From Streptomyces sp. NBC_00285 (GTDB lineage Bacteria > Actinomycetota > Actinomycetes > Streptomycetales > Streptomycetaceae): a DNA stretch of 64,000 nt. The stretch is from positions 8,556,001-8,620,000 of the forward strand of contig NZ_CP108055.1 in NCBI RefSeq assembly GCF_036174265.1, written 5' to 3'. The first letter of the stretch is position 1. Each line of letters starts with the position of its first letter. The translations under genes were made by a program, and so were the position numbers. Shown one piece after another: positions 27,431 to 40,028 of the stretch. The notes below the pieces were generated by a model that searched no databases, was not told the origin of the DNA, and was given only the letters and a program-made list of their open reading frames with translations.

Positions 27431-27540
27431 CCCGCCGTCACAGGCGGCCCACCCTTACGGACGAATGTGCTCCCAGCACCTTGAGACACAGGTGTCTGTG
27501 GCAAAGAGCCTGGTCGCGGTGGTGCGGGCGGCGTGCCGGG

Positions 27541-27582
27541 GCGGCCCGGCGTCCCGTGACCGGTTGCGGGAGGCCGGGCCGC
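27541..27582 (+). terminator. Inverted repeat between macrodomain gene and small secreted protein gene
   Basis: GCGGCCCGGC and GCCGGGCCGC are perfect 10-bp arms with a 22-nt loop. It lies about 110 bp after the macrodomain stop and 43 bp before the next start, so it could be a terminator or a leader structure. A 14-bp palindrome AGACAC-AG-GTGTCT precedes it at 27484-27497. Confidence 0.35.
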
Positions 27583-27624
27583 TTCCCACGGTGGGACCAA
27601 GGTAGTCCTCCGAAAGGAACGTTC

Positions 27625-28212
27625 ATGCGCCCCCTCGTCTCCCGCGGCCTGCTCCTGCCGCCCCTGGTCTGTGCCGCGCTGATCCTCGGCCCGGTCGGCA
27701 CCGCGGCCGCCGTCGCCGACGCGGGCCGCGGCGCGTCCGACCACGGAGTGGCGCAGCTCGCCACCTGGTACGGCACCGACGGCACGGACACCGCCGTGGA
27801 CCGCCTCGACGCACTGGACCGGGCCGGGCGCGGCAGTGTCCTCCAGCCCCTCCTGGACGCCGTGGCCGGCATCACCGCCCTGGACGGCACCCACCTCGAC
27901 GCGAGCGAGGCGGCCGCCCACGCGAAGGCCGTGGAGGCGGCGAACGCCCAGGTCCAGGAACAGCTGCGGCAGCTGAGCGGCACGAACCGGTCCGCGGCGG
28001 CGGCCGACCCGGTCTCCGACCTCGTGGCCTCGCTCCAGTCGACGATCGACAACCTCGTCAAGTCGCTGACCTCGCTGGACCTGGGCGGGGTGCTGAGCGC
28101 GGTCACCGGCCTCCTGGGCTCCGTGCTCGGCGCCGTCACCGGCCTTCTCGGCGGCGGCCTTCCCTCGCTGCCCACCCTGCCGTCGCTGCCGTCCCTGCCG
28201 GCCACCGGCTGA
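27625..28212 (+). CDS. Small secreted protein with a Leu-Pro repeat tail
   Basis: This 195-aa protein has a clear Sec signal peptide (LLLPPLVCAALILGPVGTAAA). The mature part is Ala/Asp-rich helical sequence with EAANAQVQEQLRQLSG. Next comes a hydrophobic Gly/Leu/Val repeat (VLSAVTGLLGSVLGAVTGLLGGG), and it ends in LPSLPTLPSLPSLPATG. The last five residues spell a sortase motif, but no membrane helix or basic tail follows, so cell-wall sorting is not expected. GAAAGGAAC precedes the ATG. A strong terminator follows 46 bp downstream, so it is probably monocistronic. No family is recognised. Confidence 0.8.
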   Translation: MRPLVSRGLLLPPLVCAALILGPVGTAAAVADAGRGASDHGVAQLATWYGTDGTDTAVDRLDALDRAGRGSVLQPLLDAVAGITALDGTHLDASEAAAHAKAVEAANAQVQEQLRQLSGTNRSAAAADPVSDLVASLQSTIDNLVKSLTSLDLGGVLSAVTGLLGSVLGAVTGLLGGGLPSLPTLPSLPSLPATG

Positions 28213-28257
28213 CACGACGCCACCGAGACAGCACTGCAGCACCGCATCACAGCAGCA

Positions 28258-32328
<4,071 letters not shown>

Positions 32329-32392
32329 GCGCAGGGGCGCTCGGAGGAGGTTCGCTCCGGGCGCTCCACTCCGCCGCGTCGCTGAGCCGGCA

Positions 32393-32686
32393 GTGCAGCG
32401 CGTAGACCACCGACCGGCCACTGCGCCCGCCCTCGCCGCTGCCCACTCCGGCATGGCGATGGAGCCCGCTGGCCCCGACCTGGCGCTGGAGACGGCCGAC
32501 GCGGTTGTCGTACGGGACGAGCTCACCGGACTCGTCCTGTGGGACCTCCTCGGCCACCTCCCGCTGCCGCTCGGTGTCGCGGGACACGAGGGCTCGACCG
32601 TCCTCGTCGGCCTGAACGGGCCGCGGCTGCTGAAGGAGTCCGCGCTGCTGAAGCAGTCCGCCTGGGTCCGGCACACGCGAGGCTGA
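32393..32686 (+). pseudogene. Relic of a heavy-metal P-type ATPase C terminus
   Basis: The translation reads ATAPALAAAHSGMAM, then DLALETADAVVVRDELTG, then LVLWDLLGHLPLPLG, then VAGHEGSTVLVGLNGPRLL. This is the order of the C-terminal hinge and last membrane helices of P1B-type ATPases. The GDGxNDAPAL hinge is corrupted to VDHRPATAPAL, and the segment between VVVRDEL and LVLWDL (normally about 25 residues including a helix) is deleted. The rest of the pump is absent. It has no credible start or ribosome site and sits between beta-galactosidase and the repair genes. It is a decayed remnant, not a functional gene. Confidence 0.75.
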
Positions 32687-32735
32687 TGTCGGATTCCCGC
32701 CAGCCCGGCCCCGGCCGGTGGCCGATGCTGGACGT

Positions 32736-34217
32736 ATGCAGACGGGGATGTACACCGAAACCGAACGCTGCGTGCGCGCGGTGCGATCGAAGGACGCGCG
32801 GTTCGACGGATGGTTCTTCACCGCCGTTCTGACGACCCGCATCTACTGCCGGCCCAGCTGCCCGGTCGTACCGCCCAAGCCCGAGAACATGACCTTCCAC
32901 CCGAGCGCGGCGGCCTGCCAGCAGGCGGGATTCCGGGCCTGCAAGCGGTGTCGGCCCGACACCAGCCCCGGCTCGCCGGAGTGGAACCAGCGCGCCGACC
33001 TCGTGGCCCGCGCGATGCGCCTGATCGCCGACGGCGTGGTCGACCGCGAGGGCGTGCCCGGCCTCGCCGCGCGGCTCGGCTACAGCACCCGGCAGATCGA
33101 GCGCCAGCTGCTCGCCGAGCTCGGCGCGGGCCCGCTCGCCCTCGCCCGGGCCCAGCGCGCCCAGACGGCGAGGATCCTCATCGAGACGACCGCGCTGCCG
33201 ATGGCGGACATCGCCTTCGCGTCCGGGTTCTCGGCGATCCGCACCTTCAACGACACCGTGCGCGAGGTCTTCGCGCTCGCGCCGAGCGACCTGCGCGCCC
33301 GGGCGCCGAGGAGCGCGCCGGGAGACACGCGGGGTGTGCTGAGTCTGCGCCTGCCGTTCCGCGCGCCCCTCAATCCCGACAACCTCTTCGGCCACCTCGC
33401 GGCGACCGCCGTCCCGGGCGTGGAGGAATGGCGGGACGGGGCGTACCGGCGCACGCTGCGACTGCCGTACGGACACGGCATCGTCGCCCTCACGCCCCGA
33501 CCGGACCACATCGCCTGCCGACTGACACTCAGTGACCTGCGCGACCTGACCGTCGCCATCAGCCGCTGCCGCCGCATGCTCGACCTGGACGCCGACCCGG
33601 TCGCGATCGACGACCAGCTGCGCACGGACCCGCTCCTGGCACCCCTGGTGGACAAGGCGCCCGGCCGACGCGTCCCGCGCACGGTCGACGAGGCGGAGTT
33701 CGCGGTACGTGCCGTTCTGGGCCAGCAGGTCTCCACGGCGGCGGCCCGCACCCACGCGGGCCGTCTGGTCACCGCTCACGGCGAACCGGTGGACGACCCC
33801 GAGGGCGGCCTCACCCACCTCTTCCCGACCTCCGAGGCACTGGCCGCGGTCGACCCCGACTCGCTCGCGATGCCCCGCACCCGTCGCGCCACGTTCACCA
33901 CCCTGGTGAGCCAACTGGCCGACGGCTCACTCCAGTTGGGCGTGGAAAGCGACTGGTCGCAAACCCGTGCCCGCCTCCTCGGCCTCCCCGGCTTCGGCCC
34001 GTGGACGGTCGACGTCATCGCCATGCGCTCCCTCGGCGACCCGGACGCCTTCCTCCCGACAGACCTCGGAATCCGCCGTGCCGCCCAGGAGTTGGGCCTG
34101 CCCTCGACCCCTGCCGCACTGACGGCCCGGGCAGCGGCCTGGCGGCCCTGGCGGGCGTACGCGGTCCAGTACCTGTGGGCCACCGACAGCCACCCGATCA
34201 ACTTCATTCCCGCATAA
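32736..34217 (+). CDS. alkA: Ada-AlkA fusion: DNA-3-methyladenine glycosylase with methyl-phosphotriester domain
   Basis: This 493-aa DNA repair protein combines three modules. Residues 1-85 are the zinc-binding Ada N-terminal domain with the Cys ligands in YCRPSCP and ACKRCRPD. Residues 90-190 are an AraC-type HTH (GLAARLGYSTRQIERQLLAE, MADIAFASGFSAIRTFND). Residues 195-493 are AlkA, with a helix-hairpin-helix near LGLPGFGPWTVDVIAMRSLG and the catalytic Asp expected after it. It excises alkylated purines and may sense methyl-phosphotriesters to induce itself. The ogt gene follows within 20 bp. An in-frame ATG at 32748 is an alternative start. Confidence 0.93.
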   Translation: MQTGMYTETERCVRAVRSKDARFDGWFFTAVLTTRIYCRPSCPVVPPKPENMTFHPSAAACQQAGFRACKRCRPDTSPGSPEWNQRADLVARAMRLIADGVVDREGVPGLAARLGYSTRQIERQLLAELGAGPLALARAQRAQTARILIETTALPMADIAFASGFSAIRTFNDTVREVFALAPSDLRARAPRSAPGDTRGVLSLRLPFRAPLNPDNLFGHLAATAVPGVEEWRDGAYRRTLRLPYGHGIVALTPRPDHIACRLTLSDLRDLTVAISRCRRMLDLDADPVAIDDQLRTDPLLAPLVDKAPGRRVPRTVDEAEFAVRAVLGQQVSTAAARTHAGRLVTAHGEPVDDPEGGLTHLFPTSEALAAVDPDSLAMPRTRRATFTTLVSQLADGSLQLGVESDWSQTRARLLGLPGFGPWTVDVIAMRSLGDPDAFLPTDLGIRRAAQELGLPSTPAALTARAAAWRPWRAYAVQYLWATDSHPINFIPA

Positions 34218-34235
34218 GCACGTTGAGGACACGCC

Positions 34236-34721
34236 ATGACCAGGCAGCACACCGTGATCGACAGCCCCTACGGCCCCCTGACCCTCGTCGCCGACGACGG
34301 CGTCCTGTGCGGCCTCTACATGACCGACCAACGCCACCGTCCACTTGAGGAGACCTTCGGCACGTTGGACGACGGATGGTCCAAGGAGACCGAGGACCAA
34401 CTCAAGGCGTACTTCCAGGGGGAGTTGAGGGAGTTCACCCTGGAACTGCGCCTGCACGGGACGCCGTTCCAGCGCGAGGTCTGGGAACAGCTCCGCGGGA
34501 TCCCGCACGGCGAGACCCGCACCTACGGCGAACTCGCCGACGCCCTCGGCAACCCCAAGGCCTCCCGCGCGGTCGGCCTCGCCAACGGCAGGAACCCGAT
34601 CGGCATCATCGTCCCCTGCCACCGCGTGGTCGGCGCGAACGGCAGCCTCACGGGATACGGCGGCGGGCTGGAACGCAAGCAGCGGTTGCTGGACTTCGAG
34701 CGGGGAGCGGCGCTGTTCTAG
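34236..34721 (+). CDS. ogt: Methylated-DNA-[protein]-cysteine S-methyltransferase
   Basis: This 161-aa suicide enzyme transfers methyl from O6-methylguanine to its active-site Cys in IIVPCHRVVG. The upstream helix-turn-helix FQREVWEQLRGIPHGETRTY with the arginine-finger region GNPKASRAVGLANGRNP is complete. It follows alkA closely on the same strand, forming a small alkylation-repair operon. Its TAG stop shares the four bases CTAG with the stop of the convergent sirtuin gene. Length and motifs are standard. Confidence 0.95.
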   Translation: MTRQHTVIDSPYGPLTLVADDGVLCGLYMTDQRHRPLEETFGTLDDGWSKETEDQLKAYFQGELREFTLELRLHGTPFQREVWEQLRGIPHGETRTYGELADALGNPKASRAVGLANGRNPIGIIVPCHRVVGANGSLTGYGGGLERKQRLLDFERGAALF

Positions 34722-35455
34722 CAGCCGCTCCCGGCGCTCACCCTGCGCAACAGTTCGGGCAGCGCCGTGCCGATCGGCTCCCGGATGACCTCCTCGGCCC
34801 GGTCGTCGTACGGTGTCGGCTCGGCGTTGACGATGACGAGCCGGGCGCCGTGGTCGGCGGCGACCCCGGCGAGCCCGGCCGCGGGCTGCACCTGAAGACT
34901 GCTGCCGACGGCGATGAAGACCTGGCAGGCCTTGGTGATGGCGACGGCCTCACCGAGCACCACGGGGTCGAGACGCTCGCCGAACATGACGGTCGCCGAC
35001 TTCAGGATGCCGCCGCACTCCAGGCACGGCGGATCCACCTCGCCGGCCTCGACCCGGGCGAGCGCGTCCTCCATGGGGCCACGTGCATGGCACTTGGTGC
35101 ACACCACCTGCCGTGCGGTGCCGTGCAGTTCGAGGACCTTGCGGGCGGGCATCCCGGCGAGCTGATGCAGCCCGTCCACGTTCTGTGTGATCACCCGCAC
35201 CGGCACACCGGACTTCTCCAGTTCGGCCACCGCCACGTGGGCGGCGTTGGGCTCGGCCGACAGGGTCCGGTTCGCCCGCCGCATCTGCCACGAGCGACGA
35301 CGGATCTCCGGATCGCCCATGTAGTACTCGTACGTCACGAGCTTCTGGGCTTCTGGGTCCTGCCGCCACAGCCCGTTGGGGCCGCGATAGTCGCGGATTC
35401 CGGAATCGGTGGAGACACCGGCGCCGCTGAGGAGTGCGACGAGGGGCTTGGTCAT
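34718..35455 (-). CDS. NAD-dependent Sir2-family protein deacetylase
   Basis: This 245-aa sirtuin removes acyl groups from lysine using NAD and produces O-acetyl-ADP-ribose. NAD-binding motifs are LLSGAGVSTDSGIRDYRG and TQNVDGLHQLAG, and the catalytic His lies in LELHGTARQV. The structural zinc site is CTKCHARG and CLECGG, and FGERLD and IAVGSSLQVQPAAG complete the fold. The product would be a substrate for the macrodomain protein encoded 7 kb away. It is convergent with ogt, the two stop codons overlapping in CTAG. Confidence 0.94.
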   Translation of the reverse strand: MTKPLVALLSGAGVSTDSGIRDYRGPNGLWRQDPEAQKLVTYEYYMGDPEIRRRSWQMRRANRTLSAEPNAAHVAVAELEKSGVPVRVITQNVDGLHQLAGMPARKVLELHGTARQVVCTKCHARGPMEDALARVEAGEVDPPCLECGGILKSATVMFGERLDPVVLGEAVAITKACQVFIAVGSSLQVQPAAGLAGVAADHGARLVIVNAEPTPYDDRAEEVIREPIGTALPELLRRVSAGSGC

Positions 35456-36305
35456 GGTGCCGAGGGTAGGGCGGCCGTCCGCCGGGAGCCAACGGAAAAT
35501 CGGGCTCCCAGCCTCCTCACCCGACTCGCGGGCACGTGAGTTCCGGCGGAGTGCCTGCGGGCTTCGCGCTCGGCTTCAGTCGGCTGTCAGGCGACGCTGA
35601 CCGCGTGAACCACCGTCGGCCGCTCCCGGATCAGGCCGTCCGCCTGTTGCCTCCACACGTGAGTGGCATGGGGCACTCTGAACGTGCAGTGGTGGCCGGA
35701 CCTTTTTTGAAATACACAGCGTCCGGGCTCGAGTTCAGGGAGTGACGGCGGCGGGTGGTTGCGCCGGGCAAGGAGACCAGCGCGCGGTCCTGCCCGGCGT
35801 GATCGACGCGCGACCGGTGAGGATGTGAAGCCGGGCCACTGCGGGGACGTGCTGCTCCATGACGTCGGCACATCCAGGGACGCGGTGAGCAACCGGCGTG
35901 GGGCGTGACGTACTTGGGTACGGCGAAATGGGCTGGATGTGAACGCGGCCCGCCGAGTGGCCCTGAGGGCAGGTACGGCCGAGGGGCGGTCGGGAGAGCG
36001 GTCGGTCATCGAGGGACGCGCTGTCGAAGTGCTGTCCGGCCTGCGGGCCGGACAACGGATTGGGCTGTGCCCTCCACCGCCGCGGTGGAGGGCATGCACC
36101 GCCAATTCGCCATACAAGGGGCGATGCGGGGCCCAAACGATGACGCCGGGTCCGGAGGGCACGTGTCGGAGCCGAGATCGGTGTGGTGCTCGACGCTGAA
36201 CTCGTCGCGCGACGCAGCCCGTTCGAGTTCGAGGTGGACGCGAGCCCAGCCGATCAGGAGGCTTGAACACGCCTCCACGCCACGTCCCTCACAGGACGCC
36301 TCGCG
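35456..36305. other. 850-bp stretch without a supported gene
   Basis: No frame here has a ribosome site, a recognisable domain or convincing codon bias, although short open frames occur on both strands. It holds a short A/T-rich patch (TTTTTTGAAATACAC near 35703) and a perfect 13-bp-arm palindrome at 36068-36094. Fragments such as THVWRQQADGLIRERPTVVH on the minus strand may be gene debris, but I cannot assign them. A remnant of past insertion or deletion is possible. Confidence 0.5.
36068..36094. repeat. Perfect palindrome with 13-bp arms
   Basis: TGCCCTCCACCGC-C-GCGGTGGAGGGCA is a perfect inverted repeat around one central base. As RNA it would form a 10- to 11-bp hairpin. It lies in a gene-free stretch and is not next to a stop codon, so a terminator role is not evident. 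Confidence 0.5.
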
Positions 36306-36803
36306 TCAGCCCACCCGGTGCCCGTCCTCCAGCTCCACCGTGCCCGTGTCGTCCGCGAGGACGTCCAGGGCGGCCAGCACCCGGCGGCCGAGCGCGCCCG
36401 GCATACGGTCCGTGAGCTCCTCGCGCGGCACCAGCCGCCACGACAGCAGCTCCTCCTCCTGGAGGCGGATCGACTTGAAGTCGTCCTCGGCGAGCACACC
36501 GCCGTCGTACAGGTAGGCGACCAGCGGGGGGCGGGCCGCCGTCCCGGGCACCCAGTCCACCGAAAGGAGCCGTCCGAGTTCACGGTCCAGGCCGATCTCC
36601 TCGACGGTCTCGCGGCGCGCTCCCTGGCGCGGGGTCTCGCCCTGGTCGGACTCGATCGTGCCGCCCGGAAGTGCCCAGCCCTCACGGTAGTTGGGCTCGA
36701 CGAGCAGCACCCGGCCGGCGGCGTCACGGAAGAGAGCGGCGGCACCGGCGAGGATACGGGGGAGTCCGGCGACGTACGTGGCGAAGTCCTGGGAGGTGGT
36801 CAC
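36306..36803 (-). CDS. Nudix hydrolase
   Basis: This 165-aa pyrophosphohydrolase has the Nudix signature GGTIESDQGETPRQGARRET followed by VEEIGLD. The REtvEE metal-binding helix is intact, but the first loop has two more residues than the usual Gx5E spacing, because of SDQ before GE. The GTG start at VTTSQDF is chosen by domain boundaries. The upstream frame is open for 41 more codons but low-complexity. GGAGG directly abuts the GTG, which is unusually close, so the start is uncertain. The substrate is unknown. Confidence 0.85.
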   Translation of the reverse strand: MTTSQDFATYVAGLPRILAGAAALFRDAAGRVLLVEPNYREGWALPGGTIESDQGETPRQGARRETVEEIGLDRELGRLLSVDWVPGTAARPPLVAYLYDGGVLAEDDFKSIRLQEEELLSWRLVPREELTDRMPGALGRRVLAALDVLADDTGTVELEDGHRVG

Positions 36804-37173
36804 CTCCGAAGGGTAACCAGCCGGCACGGACGCCCCGCTCACCCAGGTCCCGGCGGGCGCAGGCAGTCGGTCAGGGGCAGGGCGGCGGCCTGCCGCAGAT
36901 GACGGTCGATCCGGTCCCGCGTCCACGGGTCGCTCCGCTTGCCGAGCACGCGATCCGGCCCAGCCGGCCCCCGAGGATGCGGTCTGCGAGCTCTGGCTCG
37001 GTGCCCACAGGGGGCACAGCTCCGGTCTGTCCCATTCCGGGAGTCCGCACAGCGGGTTCGCAGGGCCTTCTCAGGGTCCGGGCGGGGCATGACGCCGGGG
37101 GGCGTCTGCGGTTAGGGTCGCAGCGGCGCGACCTGGCCTTGACGTGCGCGAGGCCCGAGAGCAAGGGGAAAAC
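36804..37173. other. 370-bp spacer between Nudix and glycerate kinase genes
   Basis: This should carry the divergent promoters of the two genes. A minus-strand frame includes GKRSDPWTRDRIDRHLRQAA, which looks protein-like, but it has no ribosome site or recognised family. I regard it as unassigned and possibly a fragment. Confidence 0.35.
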
Positions 37174-38304
37174 GTGACACAGCGCGTGCTCATCGCCGCG
37201 GACAAGTTCAAGGGCTCGCTCACGGCCGTGCAGGTCGCGGAGCGGGTGACGGCCGGGCTGCGCAGGGTCGTGCCGGGCGTGGAGGTCGAGTCGCTGCCCG
37301 TGGCCGACGGCGGTGACGGCACCGTCGCCGCGGCGGTCGCGGCCGGATTCGAGCGCCGGGAGGTGCCGGTCGCCGGTCCCCTCGGGCAGGAGATCACCGC
37401 CGCGTTCGCGGTGCGCGGGGACACGGCCGTCGTGGAGATGGCCGAGGCCAGCGGCCTCCAGCGGCTCCCCGCGGGTGTCTTCGCCCCGCTCACGGCGTCC
37501 ACGTACGGCTCCGGAGAGCTCCTGCGCGCCGCGCTGGACGCCAGCGCCCGCACGATCGTGTTCGGGGTCGGCGGCAGCGCCACCACCGACGGCGGCGCCG
37601 GAATGCTCTCCGCGCTCGGCGCCCGCTTCCTGGACGCCGACGGCGAGCCCGTGGCACCCGGAGGCGGAGGCCTCGCCGACATCGCCTCGGCCGACCTGTC
37701 GGGCCTTGACCCGCGGCTTGCCGACATCGACTTCGTCCTGGCCAGCGATGTCGACAACCCGCTGACCGGGCCCAAGGGTGCTCCGGCGGTGTACGGCCCG
37801 CAGAAGGGCGCCGCCCCGGACGACGTGGAGGCCCTCGACTCGGCGCTGGCCCACTACGCGAAGGTGCTGGAGAAGTCCGTCGGCGCGAAGGCCGCCGCGT
37901 ACGCGGCCTCGCCGGGTGCGGGCGCGGCCGGCGGCATCGGCTACGGCGCTCTCCTCGTCGGCGCCCGGTTCCGGCCCGGTATCGAGGTCATGCTCGACGT
38001 CCTCGGGTTCGCGCCCGCGCTGGAGCGGGCGGAACTGGTGATCACCGGCGAGGGCTCGCTGGACGAGCAGACCCTGCACGGCAAGGCCCCGGCGGGCGTC
38101 GCCGCGGCCGCCCGTGCGAAGGGCAAGGAGGTCATCGCGGTGTGCGGTCGCCTAGCGCTGCCCCCGGAGGCCCTCGGCCGGGCGGGCATCCGCCGCGTGT
38201 ACCCGCTCACCGACGCGGAGCCGGACATCCAGCGGTGCATCGCCGAGGCCGGGCCGATCCTGGAGGACGTGGCGGAGCAGATCGGCCGGGACTTCCTGGT
38301 CTGA
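37174..38304 (+). CDS. Glycerate kinase (GlxK/GarK type)
   Basis: This 376-aa class I glycerate kinase phosphorylates D-glycerate, linking glyoxylate and glycerate metabolism to glycolysis. Family hallmarks are IAADKFKGSLTAVQVAERV at the N terminus, PVADGGDGTVAA, FGVGGSATTDGGAGML, and LVITGEGSLDEQTLHGKAP near the C terminus. AAGGGG precedes the GTG. It is convergent with pssA and shares a strong terminator with it. The ethylmalonyl-CoA block 2 kb away produces glyoxylate, which makes the location suggestive, but there is no operon link. Confidence 0.94.
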   Translation: MTQRVLIAADKFKGSLTAVQVAERVTAGLRRVVPGVEVESLPVADGGDGTVAAAVAAGFERREVPVAGPLGQEITAAFAVRGDTAVVEMAEASGLQRLPAGVFAPLTASTYGSGELLRAALDASARTIVFGVGGSATTDGGAGMLSALGARFLDADGEPVAPGGGGLADIASADLSGLDPRLADIDFVLASDVDNPLTGPKGAPAVYGPQKGAAPDDVEALDSALAHYAKVLEKSVGAKAAAYAASPGAGAAGGIGYGALLVGARFRPGIEVMLDVLGFAPALERAELVITGEGSLDEQTLHGKAPAGVAAAARAKGKEVIAVCGRLALPPEALGRAGIRRVYPLTDAEPDIQRCIAEAGPILEDVAEQIGRDFLV

Positions 38305-38352
38305 GGGGGTCTCGGGGACGGCCTGACAAGGCGCGGACTCCGGAAGACACCC

Positions 38353-38388
38353 AGAAGGGCCCGAACCGATGACGGTTCGGGCCCTTCT
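38353..38388. terminator. Perfect bidirectional stem-loop terminator
   Basis: AGAAGGGCCCGAACC pairs perfectly with GGTTCGGGCCCTTCT around a six-base loop. It lies between the convergent stop codons of glycerate kinase and pssA. Confidence 0.85.
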
Positions 38389-38407
38389 CGGGCGATACGG
38401 CGGAGCC

Positions 38408-39256
38408 TTACGGGAGCTGGGCCGCGCGGGCCTCACGCCTGTTGCCGCGGAAGTTGTTCACTCGGCGGGCCGTGGCGAACAGGGGGATGACCGCGCCCAT
38501 CACCAGCTGGAGGGCGCAACCCGTCTGGAGGAGGAGCTGCCCGCCCGGGGCGCCGAACGCCCAGGCTGCGAGGAGGCCCATCCCCAGGACGATCCAGGAG
38601 AGCATCGCGACCGCGAGGCGGCCCCGCGGCTTCGGGTACTCGACCCGGCTCACCATCAGCCAGGCCGTACCCACGATCGCCAGGAGCGTCGCCACGAAGG
38701 GGAGCTCCAGGAGCACGATCGAGACCACCGTCAGTGCGCCGAACGGTGAGGGCATGCCCTGGAAGGTGCCGTCCTTCACCGTCACGCAGGAGAACCGCGC
38801 GAGTCTCAGCACCACCGCGAGAAGCACCACCACCGCCCCGACAGCGGCGACCTTCTGCGACGCGTCGTCCGCGACCATGCCGTAGACGAGCACGAAGTAC
38901 GCCGGCGCGAGGCCGAAGCTGATCAGGTCGGAGAGGTTGTCCAGCTCCGCGCCCATCGGCGAGGAGCGCAGCTTGCGCGCCACCAGGCCGTCGAAGAGGT
39001 CGAAGACCGCCGCGCACAGCATCAGGATGACCGCCGTGGCCGCGCTGTTGCGGGCCATGCCGGATTCCTGGCTGTCGGTGAGGTGCGGGATCAGGATGCC
39101 GGTGGTGGTGAAGTACACCGCCATGAAGCCGCACGTGGCGTTGCCGAGGGTGAGGGTGTCCGCTATTGAGAGGCGGAGAGAAAGAGGCATCTCCTCCTCG
39201 TCGTCCACCTCGTCGGCCTCGGGCACCCAGCCCGCCTGGGTCTCAGGATCAGTCAC
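38408..39256 (-). CDS. pssA: CDP-diacylglycerol-serine O-phosphatidyltransferase
   Basis: This 282-aa integral membrane enzyme makes phosphatidylserine from CDP-diacylglycerol and serine. The CDP-alcohol phosphotransferase signature is clear: LFDGLVARKLRSSPMGAELD followed by NLSDLISFG. About eight hydrophobic segments follow. The acidic N terminus (EADEVDDEEEM) is soluble. The GTG start overlaps the end of psd by 8 nt; a TTG two codons earlier is possible. Coupling with psd puts the two steps of phosphatidylethanolamine synthesis in one unit. Confidence 0.93.
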   Translation of the reverse strand: MTDPETQAGWVPEADEVDDEEEMPLSLRLSIADTLTLGNATCGFMAVYFTTTGILIPHLTDSQESGMARNSAATAVILMLCAAVFDLFDGLVARKLRSSPMGAELDNLSDLISFGLAPAYFVLVYGMVADDASQKVAAVGAVVVLLAVVLRLARFSCVTVKDGTFQGMPSPFGALTVVSIVLLELPFVATLLAIVGTAWLMVSRVEYPKPRGRLAVAMLSWIVLGMGLLAAWAFGAPGGQLLLQTGCALQLVMGAVIPLFATARRVNNFRGNRREARAAQLP

Positions 39257-39905
39257 GGTCAATGCGAGTCACCCCAGCCATCGTCTTCTCGCCGACCTCG
39301 ACCGCGACCTCCACGCCTTCCGGCAGGTAGATGTCGACGCGCGAGCCGAAGCGGATCAGACCGATGCGGTCGCCCTGCTCGACCTTCGTGCCCTGCGGGA
39401 TGTAGGGGACGATTCGGCGGGCCACCGCGCCGGCGATCTGGATCATCTCGATGTCACCGAGTTCGGTGTCGAAGTGCCAGACGACGCGCTCGTTGTTCTC
39501 GCTCTCCTTGTTGAACGCCGGAACGAACCCGCCGGGGATGTGCTCGACCGATGTCACCGTGCCGGAGAGAGGCGCGCGGTTGACGTGGACGTTGAGCGGG
39601 CTCATGAAGATCGCGACGCGGGTGCGACCGTCCTTCCACGGCATGATGCTCTGCACCACGCCGTCGGCGGGCGAGATGACCCGGCCCGGGGCGATCTCGC
39701 GCTCGGGGTCACGGAAGAACCACAGCATGCCCGCCGCCAGTGCGGTGGTGGGCACGGCGACGGCCTTCGCGACGCCGGAGCGGCGTGCGCGCAGCAGGCT
39801 GACGGCTGCGGTGGCGACGGTCGGAAGGAGCCACGGCGATGCTCCGCGCGCGAGGCGTACGCCTGCCAGGCTGTCGCGAGGTGCAGAGGTTTGGCTGTGG
39901 GGCAT
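39249..39905 (-). CDS. psd: Phosphatidylserine decarboxylase proenzyme
   Basis: This 218-aa pyruvoyl enzyme converts phosphatidylserine to phosphatidylethanolamine. It is the short form without the long mitochondrial-type N terminus. The self-cleavage Gly-Ser is in LIRFGSRVDIYLP. FMSPLNVHVNRAPLSG, the SPADG segment and the NNERV stretch are typical. One membrane helix lies near residues 20-50 (AVSLL, VAVPTTALAAGMLWFF). The ATG start matches the family length; the open frame upstream is non-homologous. The end overlaps pssA, and a terminator hairpin separates it from the acyl-CoA dehydrogenase gene upstream. Confidence 0.94.
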   Translation of the reverse strand: MPHSQTSAPRDSLAGVRLARGASPWLLPTVATAAVSLLRARRSGVAKAVAVPTTALAAGMLWFFRDPEREIAPGRVISPADGVVQSIMPWKDGRTRVAIFMSPLNVHVNRAPLSGTVTSVEHIPGGFVPAFNKESENNERVVWHFDTELGDIEMIQIAGAVARRIVPYIPQGTKVEQGDRIGLIRFGSRVDIYLPEGVEVAVEVGEKTMAGVTRIDRD

Positions 39906-40028
39906 GGATGACCTTCGTAGCGGATGATGCCGCGCACTAGACGGGGGACGGCGGCTTTCCGGAATCGTACCGGGCGAGGGCCACAACTGGGCAAGCCAGG
40001 AAGCCGAGTCGGGGTTCGAAGCGCGTTG

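Noticed and set aside
28198..28212. LPATG as a sortase anchoring signal
   Set aside because: It is the extreme C terminus with no hydrophobic helix or positive tail, and it grows out of a Leu-Pro repeat.
36839..37090. 83-codon minus-strand frame upstream of glycerate kinase
   Set aside because: Part reads protein-like, but no start site, domain or conserved context supports a gene.
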